From: Conservatibacter flavescens
GTDB taxonomy: Bacteria; Pseudomonadota; Gammaproteobacteria; Enterobacterales; Pasteurellaceae
Direction: 5' to 3'
DNA length: 64,000 nucleotides
Assembly (NCBI RefSeq): GCF_002795425.1
Contig: NZ_PHHA01000008.1
Location: 1 to 64,000 of the forward strand
The position numbers and the translations under genes were made by a program. Below are positions 40,110 through 49,000 of the stretch, piece by piece. The notes under the pieces were generated by a model. That model was not told the origin of the DNA, did not search any database, and was given only the letters and a program-made list of their open reading frames with translations. Numbering within the stretch: the stretch's first letter is position 1; each line of letters begins with the position of its first letter.

Positions 40110-40137
40110 TTGATCTTTATCTAAAAAGCCGTATAAT
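40110..40137 (+). promoter_or_regulatory. Promoter P1 of rpmH
   Basis: TTGATC (40110-40115), 16-base spacer, TATAAT (40132-40137). It would give a leader of roughly 165 bases. Confidence 0.65.
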
Positions 40138-40219
40138 TCCCCCGTCAATCAACTTTGCACAAAAAACAGCCAATGCAGCATTATTTTTACCTGACACGCT
40201 GGATTTTGGCTATTCCTAT

Positions 40220-40248
40220 TTGACGAATGGACGAATAAAGATTAAAAT
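40220..40248 (+). promoter_or_regulatory. Promoter P2 of rpmH
   Basis: TTGACG (40220-40225), 17-base spacer, TAAAAT (40243-40248). Near-consensus spacing and closer to the gene than P1. Confidence 0.65.
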
Positions 40249-40311
40249 TCCGTCCCTCATTTTATGATAATTTTTTTCATTAGAACAATTGAATTTAGGT
40301 AGAATTAAGTT

Positions 40312-40446
40312 ATGAAACGTACATTTCAACCATCTGTATTAAAACGTAGCCGTACTCACGGTTTCCGTGCACGTATGGCAACGAAAAACGGCCGTCAAGT
40401 ATTAGCTCGTCGTCGTGCTAAAGGTCGTAAAAGTTTAAGCGCATAA
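40312..40446 (+). CDS. rpmH: 50S ribosomal protein L34
   Basis: A 44-residue, very basic protein: [20 protein letters not shown], then [20 protein letters not shown] and SLSA. It has the exact family length and sequence pattern. It is the first gene of the rpmH-rnpA-yidD-yidC operon, 17 bases before rnpA, with two promoter candidates upstream. Confidence 0.97.
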
Positions 40447-40463
40447 TCTTAACCACATTTCGT

Positions 40464-40823
40464 GTGATTAAGCTAAACTTTTCAAGGGAGTTACGCTTAG
40501 TAACTCCCAGTCAATTTAAATTCGTCTTTCAAGAGCCGCTTCGCGCGAGTTCGCCTCAAATTACCATTTTAGCCCGCCCTAATCATGCTGATGTTCCTAG
40601 ACTGGGTTTAACGGTCGCCAAAAAACACCTGAAACGCGCTCACGATCGTAATCGAATCAAACGCATTTGTCGTGAAAGCTTCCGCTTATTACAACATGAT
40701 TTACCCCATTGGGATTTCGTGATCGTGGCCAAAAAAGGGATTGGTAATTTAGATAATCAGACATTAACACACACATTAAGCAAACTATGGCATCGTCACA
40801 TGCGTTTGGCACAAAAATCCTAA
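40464..40823 (+). CDS. rnpA: Ribonuclease P protein component
   Basis: RnpA is the protein subunit of RNase P, which trims the 5' end of tRNA precursors. The 119-residue basic protein starts at GTG 40464 with [20 protein letters not shown] and carries the signature [20 protein letters not shown], followed by [20 protein letters not shown]. The length and start agree with H. influenzae RnpA as I remember it. It overlaps yidD by 37 bases in another frame, a common arrangement. Confidence 0.95.
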   Translation: MIKLNFSRELRLVTPSQFKFVFQEPLRASSPQITILARPNHADVPRLGLTVAKKHLKRAHDRNRIKRICRESFRLLQHDLPHWDFVIVAKKGIGNLDNQTLTHTLSKLWHRHMRLAQKS

Positions 40824-41050
40824 TTGGGCTGATTAAATGCTACCAATATGTTATCAGTCCGCTTATTGGGCCTCGTTGTCGTTTTTACCCAACTTGCTCT
40901 CAATACGGCATTGAAGCATTAAAAACGCATGGAATGCTAAAAGGGAGTTGGCTAACGCTCAAGCGTGTATTAAAATGTCATCCTTTAAATGCTGGTGGGC
41001 ATGATCCTGTGCCACCTAAGAAATCAATCACAAACAAAGAGAAACAATAA
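40787..41050 (+). CDS. yidD: Membrane protein insertion efficiency factor YidD
   Basis: An 87-residue member of the YidD family: [20 protein letters not shown], then [14 protein letters not shown] and [18 protein letters not shown]. YidD is inner-membrane associated and helps YidC insert proteins. It starts inside rnpA and its stop codon shares a base with the yidC start (TAATG), so translation is probably coupled. Confidence 0.94.
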   Translation: MASSHAFGTKILIGLIKCYQYVISPLIGPRCRFYPTCSQYGIEALKTHGMLKGSWLTLKRVLKCHPLNAGGHDPVPPKKSITNKEKQ

Positions 41051-42669
41051 TGGATTCTAGACGTAGTTTACTCGTTATCGCACTACTTTTTGTGTCTTTT
41101 CTTGTCTATCAACAATGGCAATTGGATTACCACACACCAAAGCCAGTTGTCACTGAACAACAAGAAACAAACACTCATTCGGATACACCACAAAGCACCA
41201 GCGCGACAACTAATATGGTGGATACTCAAACTAAAGGGCGCATTATTACTTTAGAAAATGATGTACTTCGCTTAAAAGTGGACACTTTAGGTGGCGATGT
41301 TGTGGAGTCTGAGTTATTAAAATATGATGCAGAACTCAATTCCAATACACCATTTATCTTATTACAAGACAAAGCGAATCACCTATACGTCGCACAAAGT
41401 GGCTTAATCGGCAAAGATGGTATTGATAGCCGCGCCGGTCGAGCAGCTTACCATGTAGAAGGTGACAACTTTAAATTAGCTGATGGACAAGAGACCTTGA
41501 CCGTTCCTCTAACTTTTGAGAAAGACGGCGTTATTTATCGCAAAATTTTTGTCTTAAAACGCAATGCTTATGATTTAGCTGTTAATTTTGAAATTCAAAA
41601 TAATAGTGCTAACTCAATTGAAGTTCAGCCTTATGGCCAACTAAAACATACCCTAGTAGAAAGTTCAGGCAATATCGCAATGCCAACTTATACCGGTGGC
41701 GCCTATTCTTCTTCTGAAACAAATTACAAAAAATACAGCTTTGAAGACATGGAAAAAGCCAATTTATCCATTAACACCAAAGCAGGCTGGGTTGCGGTAT
41801 TACAACATTACTTTGTTTCAGCATGGATTCCAAACCAAGATGCCGATAACCAACTTTACTCAAGCACAGGTAATGGTTATGGCTTTATAGGCTATCGTGG
41901 CCCAATTACCACTATTCCAACAGGCGTGACAGAAACAATCAGCAGCCATCTTTGGACAGGTCCAAAATTACAAAATGAAATGGCTCAAGCTGCTAACAAT
42001 TTAGATTTAACCGTAGATTATGGCTGGGCATGGTTTATTGCAAAACCTCTCTTTATGTTACTTGAATTCATTCAAAGTATCGTGAAAAACTGGGGCTTAG
42101 CGATTATTGGTGTGACTTTAGTTGTAAAAGCTATTTTATATCCGCTCACTAAAGCACAGTATACCTCAATGGCAAAAATGCGCATGTTACAACCGAAAAT
42201 GCAAGAAATGCGTGAGCGTTTTGGTGACGATCGTCAACGCATGAGCCAAGAAATGATGAAATTGTACAAAGAAGAAAAAGTCAATCCATTGGGAGGCTGC
42301 TTACCAATTTTGTTACAAATGCCGATTTTCATTGCGCTTTATTGGACGTTCATGGAAGCGGTTGAATTACGCCATGCGCCATTCTTTGGCTGGATTCAAG
42401 ATTTATCCGCCCAAGATCCTTACTACATTTTACCTATCCTAATGGGTGGTTCCATGTACTTGTTGCAAAAACTCTCTCCAACTCCAATGGCAGATCCAAT
42501 GCAACAACGCATTATGAACTTTATGCCACTGATCTTTATGGTATTCTTCCTCTGGTTCCCAGCAGGATTGGTATTATACTGGTTAGTTTCAAACTTAATT
42601 ACCATTGTACAACAACAATTAATTTATCGTGGGTTAGAGAAAAAAGGCTTACATTCTCGAGCAAAATAA
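41050..42669 (+). CDS. yidC: Membrane protein insertase YidC
   Basis: YidC inserts and folds inner-membrane proteins, alone or with SecYEG. The 539-residue protein begins with the N-terminal membrane anchor [20 protein letters not shown], has a large periplasmic domain, then the conserved insertase core: [60 protein letters not shown] and [20 protein letters not shown]. In most relatives mnmE follows directly; here about 1.7 kb of accessory DNA intervenes. Confidence 0.97.
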   Translation: MDSRRSLLVIALLFVSFLVYQQWQLDYHTPKPVVTEQQETNTHSDTPQSTSATTNMVDTQTKGRIITLENDVLRLKVDTLGGDVVESELLKYDAELNSNTPFILLQDKANHLYVAQSGLIGKDGIDSRAGRAAYHVEGDNFKLADGQETLTVPLTFEKDGVIYRKIFVLKRNAYDLAVNFEIQNNSANSIEVQPYGQLKHTLVESSGNIAMPTYTGGAYSSSETNYKKYSFEDMEKANLSINTKAGWVAVLQHYFVSAWIPNQDADNQLYSSTGNGYGFIGYRGPITTIPTGVTETISSHLWTGPKLQNEMAQAANNLDLTVDYGWAWFIAKPLFMLLEFIQSIVKNWGLAIIGVTLVVKAILYPLTKAQYTSMAKMRMLQPKMQEMRERFGDDRQRMSQEMMKLYKEEKVNPLGGCLPILLQMPIFIALYWTFMEAVELRHAPFFGWIQDLSAQDPYYILPILMGGSMYLLQKLSPTPMADPMQQRIMNFMPLIFMVFFLWFPAGLVLYWLVSNLITIVQQQLIYRGLEKKGLHSRAK

Positions 42670-42687
42670 TTATCCCACTCATCACAG

Positions 42688-42716
42688 AGGCATCAGAGAA
42701 ATTTGGTGCCTTTTTT
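42688..42716 (+). terminator. Terminator of the rpmH-yidC operon
   Basis: AGGCATCA (42688-42695) pairs with TGGTGCCT (42704-42711), with one G-T pair, followed by TTTTT. The DNA from 42717 to 42882 has no gene; a CTGTAAC/GTTACAAG hairpin is visible near 42733. Confidence 0.85.
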
Positions 42717-42882
42717 GTTATAAAACACCGCCTGTAACTTTCGTTACAAGCGGTTAGTTTCATTAAAATTTACATCAATACGATAACACCAATGGCTTAC
42801 CTAATTTCGCTAAAATGTTGTGCTTACCGTACTATGCCTATACGCTTCATTTCTAGAAATAGCAAACATTTTTAAATAACAC

Positions 42883-42910
42883 TTGAACTGTGTGTATGCG
42901 TGTGTATAAT
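42883..42910 (+). promoter_or_regulatory. Promoter of hicAB
   Basis: TTGAAC (42883-42888), 16-base spacer, TATAAT (42905-42910). The spacer contains GTGTGTATGCGTGTGTAT, a direct repeat that could be part of an operator. The hicA ATG lies 30 bases downstream with AAGGAG as ribosome site. Confidence 0.75.
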
Positions 42911-42940
42911 AATGCTTGATTAAGACATAAGGAGATTTGC

Positions 42941-43126
42941 ATGCGATCCAGCGACTTAATCAAGGAGCTGAAAGCTCACGGTTGTTACCTAAAGCGACAA
43001 GGGAAAGGAGATCATCAAATATGGTTTTCACCTAAAACAGGAAAGACGTTTCCTGTTCCACACCCTAAAGGCAATTTACCAATTGGAACGATCAGATCCA
43101 TCAAAAAATCGGCAGGGCTTTTATAG
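42941..43126 (+). CDS. hicA: HicA-type mRNA interferase toxin
   Basis: A 61-residue protein with the HicA fold signature: MRSSDLIKELKAHGCYLKRQ, then GKGDHQIWFSPKTGKTFPVP (the catalytic His in GDHQIW) and HPKGNLPIGTIRSIKKSAGL. HicA toxins are double-stranded-RNA-binding-like ribonucleases that cut mRNA. The gene is preceded by a strong promoter and ribosome site and followed after 27 bases by hicB. All key residues seem intact. Confidence 0.93.
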   Translation: MRSSDLIKELKAHGCYLKRQGKGDHQIWFSPKTGKTFPVPHPKGNLPIGTIRSIKKSAGLL

Positions 43127-43153
43127 CTCTGCCGAGCTAAACAAGGAGTTTAT

Positions 43154-43597
43154 ATGTTATTTACTATCGGCGTTGAAACACCTAAAAACGAAAATGAAGC
43201 CTTTGGCTTATGCGTTCCAGCATTATTTAACGAAAACTACTCTTGCTATAGTGGTGCAGATAAAGTTGAAGATATTGTGCCAATGGTTACAGATGCCATT
43301 CACTCAATGCTTGAAACAATGGTTGAAGACGGCTTTGATATTACTACAATTAAAGATTTGGGCTTTATGCGCTATAAAAACCAAGACGATTTTGAGTTCT
43401 GCGATAGTTGGTTGCTGGTTGATGTGGATATTACTGCTTATTTTGGCAAACGTCAGCGTGTCAATATCGTATTGCCACAATACTTATTAGACCGTATAGA
43501 CCAACGCGTAGCAAATAACCCAATTTACAAAGATCGCAGTCATTTCCTTGCTCTCGCTTCACAACGAGAATTAGTTGGAAGCGAATTAAGATATTGA
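43154..43597 (+). CDS. hicB: HicB-type antitoxin
   Basis: A 147-residue antitoxin. The N-terminal partial RNase H-like fold (MLFTIGVETPKNENEAFGLC, then VPALFNENYSCYSGADKVED) binds HicA. The C-terminal half has RVNIVLPQYLLDRIDQRVAN and KDRSHFLALAS, a ribbon-helix-helix DNA-binding segment used for autoregulation. A good ribosome site (AAGGAG) precedes the ATG. The stop codon TGA (43595-43597) falls on the outer end of an IS200/IS605-type remnant, so the last residues may have been set by the insertion. Confidence 0.9.
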   Translation: MLFTIGVETPKNENEAFGLCVPALFNENYSCYSGADKVEDIVPMVTDAIHSMLETMVEDGFDITTIKDLGFMRYKNQDDFEFCDSWLLVDVDITAYFGKRQRVNIVLPQYLLDRIDQRVANNPIYKDRSHFLALASQRELVGSELRY

Positions 43598-43654
43598 CAT
43601 CCTCCTCTACCTAAAGTCAGGGGATTCCTACTGTGTCTAAATCTGAAGATTTAG
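43594..43654 (-). other. IS200/IS605 right end, possible omega-RNA scaffold remnant
   Basis: Read on the minus strand, a hairpin CTAAATCT/AGATTTAG (43654-43637) overlaps the tnpB stop codon, and a second hairpin with one bulged base (43623-43604) precedes the terminal TCAA. In active elements this region forms both the transposon end and the 3' scaffold of the TnpB guide RNA, with the guide taken from the DNA beyond the end, here the 3' end of hicB in antisense. That the RNA is made here is inference. Confidence 0.5.
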
Positions 43655-44016
43655 CTCACTTCGGTAGGTTCTTGCTGCTGACCTCTAATGAGGTTCACTT
43701 CACAAGCGAACTGGGCGTGTCCCGCCCTTAATACATTCATTGCCCCCACAACATCAGCATTTTCAGTATATCCGCATTCCACACATTCAAAATTTGCCTG
43801 TGTTTGACGGTTTTCTTTAGCGATATGACCACAACAAGGGCAAGTACGACTGGTATTTTTCGGATTAACTGCAAGCAAGTAGCCTCCTAACCAAGCGGAT
43901 TTACAATCCAACGCCTTATTGAACACAAAACGAGAACAACCACAAAATTGATTGATTTTGTGTTGTTGTTCGCCATTTGGTCTCATTTCAAATTTAAAGG
44001 CTTTACGGATAAGCAT
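43651..44016 (-). pseudogene. tnpB: Internally deleted TnpB (OrfB) nuclease remnant
   Basis: An open frame of 121 residues where an intact TnpB has about 370-400. Residues 1-36 are the TnpB N-terminus (MLIRKAFKFEMRPNGEQQHK, then FCGCSRFVFNKAL). They are joined in frame to the C-terminal part: LLAVNPKNTSRTCPCCGHIA, the second zinc-finger half CVECGYTENADVVGAMNVLR, and a tail. The first two RuvC acidic motifs are lost; the last (NADVVGAMN) and the four-cysteine zinc finger remain. It cannot be a nuclease. The reading frame has been kept across the deletion, which may be chance. Confidence 0.85.
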
Positions 44017-44041
44017 AATTCAGTCACAATAGAATTTTGAA

Positions 44042-44347
44042 TTGATTATATCCTTGGTCTATGCAAAAGAAACTGAAATTAGACGCGGTAGGCATTGTGT
44101 CTTTAATTTACATATTCATTTAGTTTTCGTCACAAAATACCGCAGAGATGTTTTTACGAAAGAAATGCTTGATGATTTAGCTGAAATTTTTAAATCAGTC
44201 TGTGCTGATTTTGAAGCGGAATTAGTTGAATTTGATGGTGAAGATGATCACGTTCATTTACTTGTAAACTATCCGCCTAAAGTAGCAGTTTCTATGCTAG
44301 TTAATAGTATAAAAAATGAAAAAACACACCGCACTTTTGATACTTAG
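44042..44347 (+). pseudogene. tnpA: Truncated IS200/IS605 Y1 transposase TnpA remnant
   Basis: The frame shows the N-terminal two thirds of a Y1 transposase: ETEIRRGRHCVFNLHIHLVF, VTKYRRDVF, then the HUH motif in DDHVHLLVNYPPKVAVSMLV. It breaks off after NSIK, before the helix that carries the catalytic Tyr, and the last residues are encoded by mnmE upstream DNA. The likely original start ATG at 44061 (MQKETE in relatives) is out of frame by one base because the A run there has four instead of five A. The product is therefore dead. Confidence 0.8.
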
Positions 44348-44360
44348 AGAAAAGTGCGGT
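44328..44360. repeat. Inverted uptake-signal pair upstream of mnmE
   Basis: ACCGCACTTTT (44328-44338) and AAAAGTGCGGT (44350-44360) form an 11-bp stem with an 11-base loop, 19 bases before the mnmE start. Possibly the former terminator of the gene that preceded mnmE. No T run follows on the plus strand. Confidence 0.7.
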
Positions 44361-44378
44361 CTATTTGAGAAAAGTTTT

Positions 44379-45737
44379 ATGAAAGAAACCATTGTGGCAC
44401 AAGCCACTGCTATCGGGCGAGGGGGCATTGGAATTTTACGGGTCTCTGGTCCCAAAGCCAAAGAAGTCGCACAAGCGGTACTCGGCAAATGCCCAAAGCC
44501 ACGCACAGCAGATTACTTACCTTTTAAAGATCATGATGGGACTATCCTTGATCAAGGTATAGCCCTTTATTTCCAAAGCCCGAATTCTTTCACTGGGGAA
44601 GACGTATTAGAACTGCAAGGACATGGGGGACAAGTCGTATTAGATCTATTGCTCAAACGCATCTTACAACTTGATGGCATTCGCTTAGCCCGTCCAGGTG
44701 AATTCTCAGAACAGGCTTTTTTAAATGACAAACTCGATCTTGCTCAAGCTGAGGCTATTGCGGATTTAATTGATGCCACTTCTGAACAAGCGGCACGTTC
44801 TGCGCTGCGCTCCTTACAAGGTGAGTTTTCTCATAAAGTGAACCAGCTAGTAGAATCCGTAACTTATTTACGCACTTATGTTGAAGCTGCCATTGATTTT
44901 CCTGATGAAGAAATTGATTTTTTAGCCGATGGAAAAATCGAAGGACACTTAAACGATATTATTGCGCAATTAGCCCAAGTACAAGCAGAAGCAAAACAAG
45001 GTTCTATTTTACGCGAAGGAATGAAAGTCGTGATCGCAGGTCGCCCGAATGCGGGAAAATCTAGCTTATTAAATGCCTTAGCTGGTAGAGAAGCCGCGAT
45101 TGTTACTGATATTGCCGGTACAACCCGAGATGTATTACGTGAACACATTCATATCGACGGCATGCCACTACATATTATTGATACCGCAGGGCTACGCAAT
45201 GCTACAGATGAAGTCGAGCGTATCGGTATCCGACGGGCTTGGCACGAAATTGAACAAGCGGATCGCGTAATATTAATGTTAGATAGTACGGATAGTGAAA
45301 ACCAAGACCTGAATAAAGTGCGGTCAGAATTTTTGGAAAAATTACCTTCTCACATTCCTGTCACGATGGTTCGCAATAAAGCCGATTTAAGTGGCGAAAC
45401 CGAACGCTTATTTGAACAAGATGGCTATACCATTATTTGCTTGTCTGCCAAAACTCAAGGTGGTATACAGCTATTACGTGAACACCTCAAACAATCTATG
45501 GGTTATCAAGCGAGTACCGAAGGGGGATTCTTAGCCCGCCGTCGTCATTTAGAAGCGCTTGAACACGCAAGTGAACATCTACAACGCGGACATATCCAGC
45601 TCACCCAATTCCATGCCGGTGAATTACTCGCAGAAGAACTACGTTTAGTACAAAATCATCTCAGTGAAATTACCGGACAATTTACCTCCGATGATCTATT
45701 AGGACGTATTTTTAGCTCATTTTGCATCGGCAAATAA
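44379..45737 (+). CDS. mnmE: tRNA modification GTPase MnmE
   Basis: MnmE works with MnmG to add the carboxymethylaminomethyl group at wobble U34. The 452-residue protein (E. coli 454) begins [20 protein letters not shown], has the folate-binding N-terminal domain, then the G domain with [31 protein letters not shown] and NKAD, and ends with the hallmark FCIGK. ATG 44379 is chosen by family similarity; an upstream in-frame ATG at 44316 lies in IS remnant and uptake-signal DNA. An uptake signal occurs inside the gene (about 45317-45325). Confidence 0.96.
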   Translation: MKETIVAQATAIGRGGIGILRVSGPKAKEVAQAVLGKCPKPRTADYLPFKDHDGTILDQGIALYFQSPNSFTGEDVLELQGHGGQVVLDLLLKRILQLDGIRLARPGEFSEQAFLNDKLDLAQAEAIADLIDATSEQAARSALRSLQGEFSHKVNQLVESVTYLRTYVEAAIDFPDEEIDFLADGKIEGHLNDIIAQLAQVQAEAKQGSILREGMKVVIAGRPNAGKSSLLNALAGREAAIVTDIAGTTRDVLREHIHIDGMPLHIIDTAGLRNATDEVERIGIRRAWHEIEQADRVILMLDSTDSENQDLNKVRSEFLEKLPSHIPVTMVRNKADLSGETERLFEQDGYTIICLSAKTQGGIQLLREHLKQSMGYQASTEGGFLARRRHLEALEHASEHLQRGHIQLTQFHAGELLAEELRLVQNHLSEITGQFTSDDLLGRIFSSFCIGK

Positions 45738-45950
45738 AAAGCGTCCATATAATCAGTTTCAAATCTCCCCTCTTGGCTAAAGAGGGGGACTTGTACCGAT
45801 GACTCTCAATCCCAATGCTTAACAAACTTTAAGCCCTCAGCTACAAAGCAACTGACTTACACCTAACCGGCTACGCCTTACCATGCTCAAGCGGCTGAGG
45901 AAGGTTTTGGCACTAGGAAATAACGGAGAAAATAATACATTTATTCTTTG
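45738..45950. other. Intergenic region after mnmE
   Basis: No gene seen. CCCCTCTT (45767-45774) pairs with AAGAGGGG (45780-45787) to form a hairpin without a T run, possibly ending mnmE transcription weakly. It resembles the CTCCCCTC hairpin at 34413, so this may be a small dispersed element. Confidence 0.4.
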
Positions 45951-45981
45951 CATAAAAAAACGCCCCTTTCGGGGCGTTTAC
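45951..45981 (-). terminator. Terminator of the adhesin gene
   Basis: A GC-rich stem AAACGCCCC/GGGGCGTTT (within 45958-45979) with a short loop. On the minus strand it is followed by TTTTTTT. It begins about 20 bases beyond the adhesin stop codon. Confidence 0.9.
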
Positions 45982-46000
45982 ATTGGACGTATTAAAATGA

Positions 46001-49000
46001 TTAAATCACAATAATACCGTCTTGGATATATACCGTTGCATTAGTATCGGATGAACGATACGCAGTATAACCATCAGGCGCTTGGCTTTCAGGCTGTTCA
46101 GAGAACGTACCCAAGTTCGGACTACTTGCGCTACCGCCGTTCGCCCCCAAGTCAATAGTCGCGGTACCAGTATAACCTTGAGCTTTTTGGATAAACAAGC
46201 CACTATAACGTACGCCATCAATCGTCCAAGTACCTTCTTGATTCTTACCAGCAGCTGAGCTACTTAAATCAATCTCACGGGCAGTTTCGATATCAATGGA
46301 TTCGAAGTTACGGAAAACATTCAACGTGTTATTGTTGATATTTACCGTTGAATCGATCTTAAGCGTATCCCAACCTGAGCCACCATTTACATCAACGCCG
46401 CCAAGACCAGGGGCACTCACAATACCACTCAAGACAAAGGTATCGTCGCCGTTACCCATATCGATATTGATTGAGCCACTACCGGTTACGGTAAATGCCT
46501 GACCTTGAGGGGCATTAGCGCGGCCTGTATCAAACAGGTCGTTACCATCACCCATATTCACATTAATGCTGCCGCGACCTGCACCGACCATCATGTAGTC
46601 TTCCAAGAAGATAGCATCATTGCCTGTACCCATATTGATGTTGGCATCATTGGTTCCATTGGTCTGAATGGTATGTGCAATCAGTGAGTCATTACCTGCA
46701 CCAAAGTTAAGGTTAACACCATTGTTATATGGGCCAATAGGCGTACCCATACCGACGTTACCTAAAAGGCCACCGGCTTCGCCAACAACCACCACATCGT
46801 TACCGTTGCCAATATTATCATTCACACGGTATTCGCCGGTATTTCTACCACCGACCAAACCATCACGAGTGTAGATGTTTGGCATATGGATCAGGTTCAC
46901 TGCGTTGGTACCTGTCAGGTTGTTTCTCGCTGTATTACCTGCGATGTCGGTGATATTGACATCGAAGCTGTAGCGGTCAACCAAACCACCAGCAGTAGAG
47001 CTGCTCAGACCCAGGTTCGGAATCAACACGATACCTTCATCGTTCACTGTGCGTCCGCTGCCGCCGTTTACGGTAGCATAAGCACCAGGCTCCAAACCAC
47101 GTAACAGCAAGCTGTAAGTACCGTCGCTATTGCGAGCTGCGCTGACATAGCCAGACGGAGTCACATGGTCGTAAGTGGTGGTCAGAACGTTCGACACAAC
47201 GCTGGTATCATCTTTCAGACGTACTTGGACGTTGTGCTTCCAAACTTCCATTTCATCGTTGTTCGTCAATCTGAAGCTGCCATCACCTGTACCGCCATTG
47301 TTCCAAGTTAAACCGCCGTTAGTGGTGTATTCCCACGCTTGGCCACCTGTGCCGGTTACCAAAATATCCGGATCGCGTGTAATGCCGTCGCTATTAGTAC
47401 CACGCGTGCCTGCACCGAAAGTATCAGTCTCTAAAGCAACACGTAAGTTTACTGGCGGTGTCGGAGCAACAGAAGTGTCATTGATTGTCGCTTCGTTACC
47501 TTCTACGCCACCAACCGTGTATTTCACAGTTTCCGCACCTTCAGTAGTGGTATCCGCCACGACTGGAGTAGTAATGGTGAATTCAGTTACACCTGCAGGA
47601 ACGTTCAGCGTGCCGTCGGCGTTACGAGTTACACCGTTTGAGTAGGTGGTATTCGCATCGTCGAAGTCAGCATCGGTCGCGCTGTCTTGAGAGCGTGAAA
47701 CCGCTAGGTTTTCAACACCGTTATTATTGGTTAATTTCACGGTAGTTACCATGTTTTGACCTTCATCAACAGGTGTAGTGGTTACCACGCCAACTGGGTT
47801 ACCGTCTGTATCTGTACCGCCGTCTACTTCAGCGTTTTTGCTGTCTTCCCCAGCTTCGCCTGTACCTGTTGCAGTGTTGTTCTGCCCATCTGTACCCACA
47901 GCTGTTACAGTTGAATTATCTTTCACCGAGTCTTGTGGAATGGTTACTTCGCCTGTTGTTGGATTAACTGTTGCACCAGTGCCGTTTGGATCGGTAAGTG
48001 TCCATGTACCAGTAGACGGATCTTTAGTCACAGTGACTGTCTTCGGCTGATCATCTTCGCCTGTGAAGCTGATTTCTACTTTTTCATTATCAGCACCTGG
48101 TTTCACTTTCACGCCACCAGTATTGTCTTCATCGGTATCCTGTTCAACCGTTGGTTCGTCTGCTTCAGTGTCTGCATCTGCATCGCTGTCAGAATCAGAA
48201 TCACTGTCAGAGTCAGAATCGCTATCAGAGTCTGAATCACTGTCAGAATCAGAATCGCTGTCAGAGTCAGAATCGCTGTCAGAATCATCGCGACCCGCTT
48301 GAACTGTATCTGCATCAGCAGTGTTGCCGGCATCGTTTGTGCCAGTTGAATCTACATCAGAGCCATCTTCTACACCATCGTTTGGAATAGTAACAGTACC
48401 TGTGGTTGGATCAATCCATGGTGTTTTACCATCAGTTGTTGGCGAAGTTGGTAGATCGTTACCGTCTTTGTCTGTCGCGGTCCAAGTATCAGGCTTGCCA
48501 TCACCATCAGTATCTGTTTTTTCAGTGGTGATAACTTGTGGGTTGCCGTCTTCATCGGTGTAAGTTGTTGTACCACCAGTGTTGTCTTTACCTGGGGTAA
48601 CTGTAACAGAACCATCGTCCTCAGCATTGATCACTGGTTTATCCGCATCATCTTTACCTGAAGTCGCAGTATCTGTTGCGGTATTACCTTCTTCATCTGT
48701 ACCAGTAGCGATTACAGGCGTTTCGTCTTTTACTTCATCTTTTGGAATGGTAACAGTGCCTGTTGTTGGATCAATCCATGGTTTACCATCAGCCGTTGGT
48801 GCAGTTGGTAAATCGTTGCCATCTTTGTCTTTGGCTGTCCAAGTGTCCGGCTCGCCATCACCATCGGTATCTGTTTTTTCTGTGGTGATTACTTGTGGGT
48901 TGCCATCTTCATCGGTATAAGTGATTGTACCGCCAGTGTTATCTTTACCTGGGGTAACGGTTACTGAGCCATCATCTTCTGCGGTAACTTCTGGCTTGTC

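Larger units (their letters stand above)
39884..40311. other. dnaA-rpmH divergent intergenic region
   Basis: These 428 bases contain no gene. They hold the dnaA promoter (not clearly recognised) and two rpmH promoters listed separately. TTTATCCGA (near 40071) and TTTATCTAA (near 40115) resemble DnaA boxes only weakly. Confidence 0.6.
43594..44320. mobile_element. Degenerate IS200/IS605-family element, one end lost
   Basis: The element contains an internally deleted tnpB (minus strand) and a 3'-truncated tnpA (plus strand) in the divergent order of IS605. The tnpB-side end is intact: a terminal TTGA (TCAA on the minus strand) with an imperfect hairpin just inside (43604-43623). The tnpA-side end is missing; the sequence changes to the mnmE upstream region near 44320. 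It cannot move by itself. Confidence 0.8.

Noticed and set aside
39884..40311. Replication origin next to dnaA
   Set aside because: No cluster of good DnaA boxes (TTATNCACA) or AT-rich 13-mers with clear pattern; only two weak matches. In related bacteria oriC is not necessarily beside dnaA.
45767..45787. Strong terminator of mnmE
   Set aside because: The hairpin has no following T run; it is noted only as a possible weak terminator or dispersed element.
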